Positions 33,793 to 33,877 of a stretch of DNA of 33,877 nucleotides are shown here, piece after piece. The stretch is from assembly GCF_014200175.1 (NCBI RefSeq), contig NZ_JACHBD010000027.1, forward strand, positions 1-33,877, in the 5' to 3' direction. How positions within the stretch are numbered: the first letter of the stretch is position 1; every line of letters starts with the position of its first letter. The stretch comes from Rhizobium lentis (GTDB lineage Bacteria; Pseudomonadota; Alphaproteobacteria; Rhizobiales; Rhizobiaceae). Under the pieces are notes generated by a model. That model had not been told where the DNA came from and did no database searches. It saw nothing but the letters and a program-made list of their open reading frames with translations. The position numbers and the translations under genes are program-made.

Positions 33793-33877
33793 TCATTCCG
33801 CAGCCTCCATCCGCGCCAGCGCCTTCTGCCGTTTGGCAATGACTTCCGGATCGTTCATGAAGTCCGTCCGCCGGCCG
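33793..33877 (-). CDS. C-terminal end of an unidentified protein entering from the right
   Basis: The minus strand reads GRRTDFMNDPEVIAKR and ends MEAAE before TGA at 33795-33793, with coding-like base composition. The rest lies outside the window. A similar C-terminal peptide occurs as a fragment at 14042-14131 on the same strand. I do not recognise the family. The internal ATG (FMNDPE) has no ribosome site, which supports a longer gene. Confidence 0.5.
   Translation of the reverse strand, partial: GRRTDFMNDPEVIAKRQKALARMEAAE

Overview
The window looks like part of a Rhizobium genome (R. leguminosarum / R. etli group; a plasmid or an accessory stretch of chromosome). The reasons are high GC with rhizobial codon use, an asparagine operon whose asparaginase carries every diagnostic residue of the R. 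etli type enzyme, a rhizobial mosaic palindrome inside an operon, HWE-family sensor kinase genes, and IS3 and IS66 debris. The species is inferred; no database was searched.

Layout. 1-1.5 kb: the first codons of an IS3-type OrfA run off the left edge, followed by two small orphan genes and a convergent DUF1349 gene. 1.6-9.9 kb: one plus-strand operon encoding a peptide/nickel-type ABC importer (binding protein, two permeases, fused double ATPase), interleaved with a RidA-family deaminase, a SelA-like PLP enzyme and an (S)-ureidoglycine aminohydrolase-type cupin. A 150-bp multi-hairpin element separates the binding protein from the first permease. 9.9-14.6 kb: a type V autotransporter gene flanked by two direct copies of the 3' end of the cupin gene. 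The right copy is a pseudogene. The autotransporter reading frame is broken at a run of six G inside its signal peptide. 14.6-20.4 kb: two tandem paralogous GntR/FCD regulators, then the asparagine catabolic operon (permease, class 3 asparaginase, aspartase). 20.5-21.4 kb: a convergent TauD/TfdA dioxygenase.

21.4-25.1 kb is a gene graveyard: an EAL-domain scrap, an AI-2E family membrane protein, weak small ORFs and an IS66 TnpA relic. 25.1-33.1 kb holds an ABC transporter with fused membrane and ATPase domains, an HWE histidine kinase with a broken paralogue beside it, an AraC regulator divergent from a DUF1127 gene and a methyltransferase, and a chemotaxis receptor. The last 700 bp hold no clear gene except the C-terminal end of an unidentified protein entering from the right.

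How the genes fit together: the left 20 kb is dominated by import of nitrogenous compounds and enzymes that release ammonia. The PLP enzyme, RidA and the aminohydrolase-like cupin travel with their own importer but without the usual allantoin or allantoate genes. They may therefore form a catabolic route that has not been described. The asparagine operon next to them takes asparagine to aspartate to fumarate with release of two NH3. The two GntR regulators between these clusters are candidates to control one cluster each.
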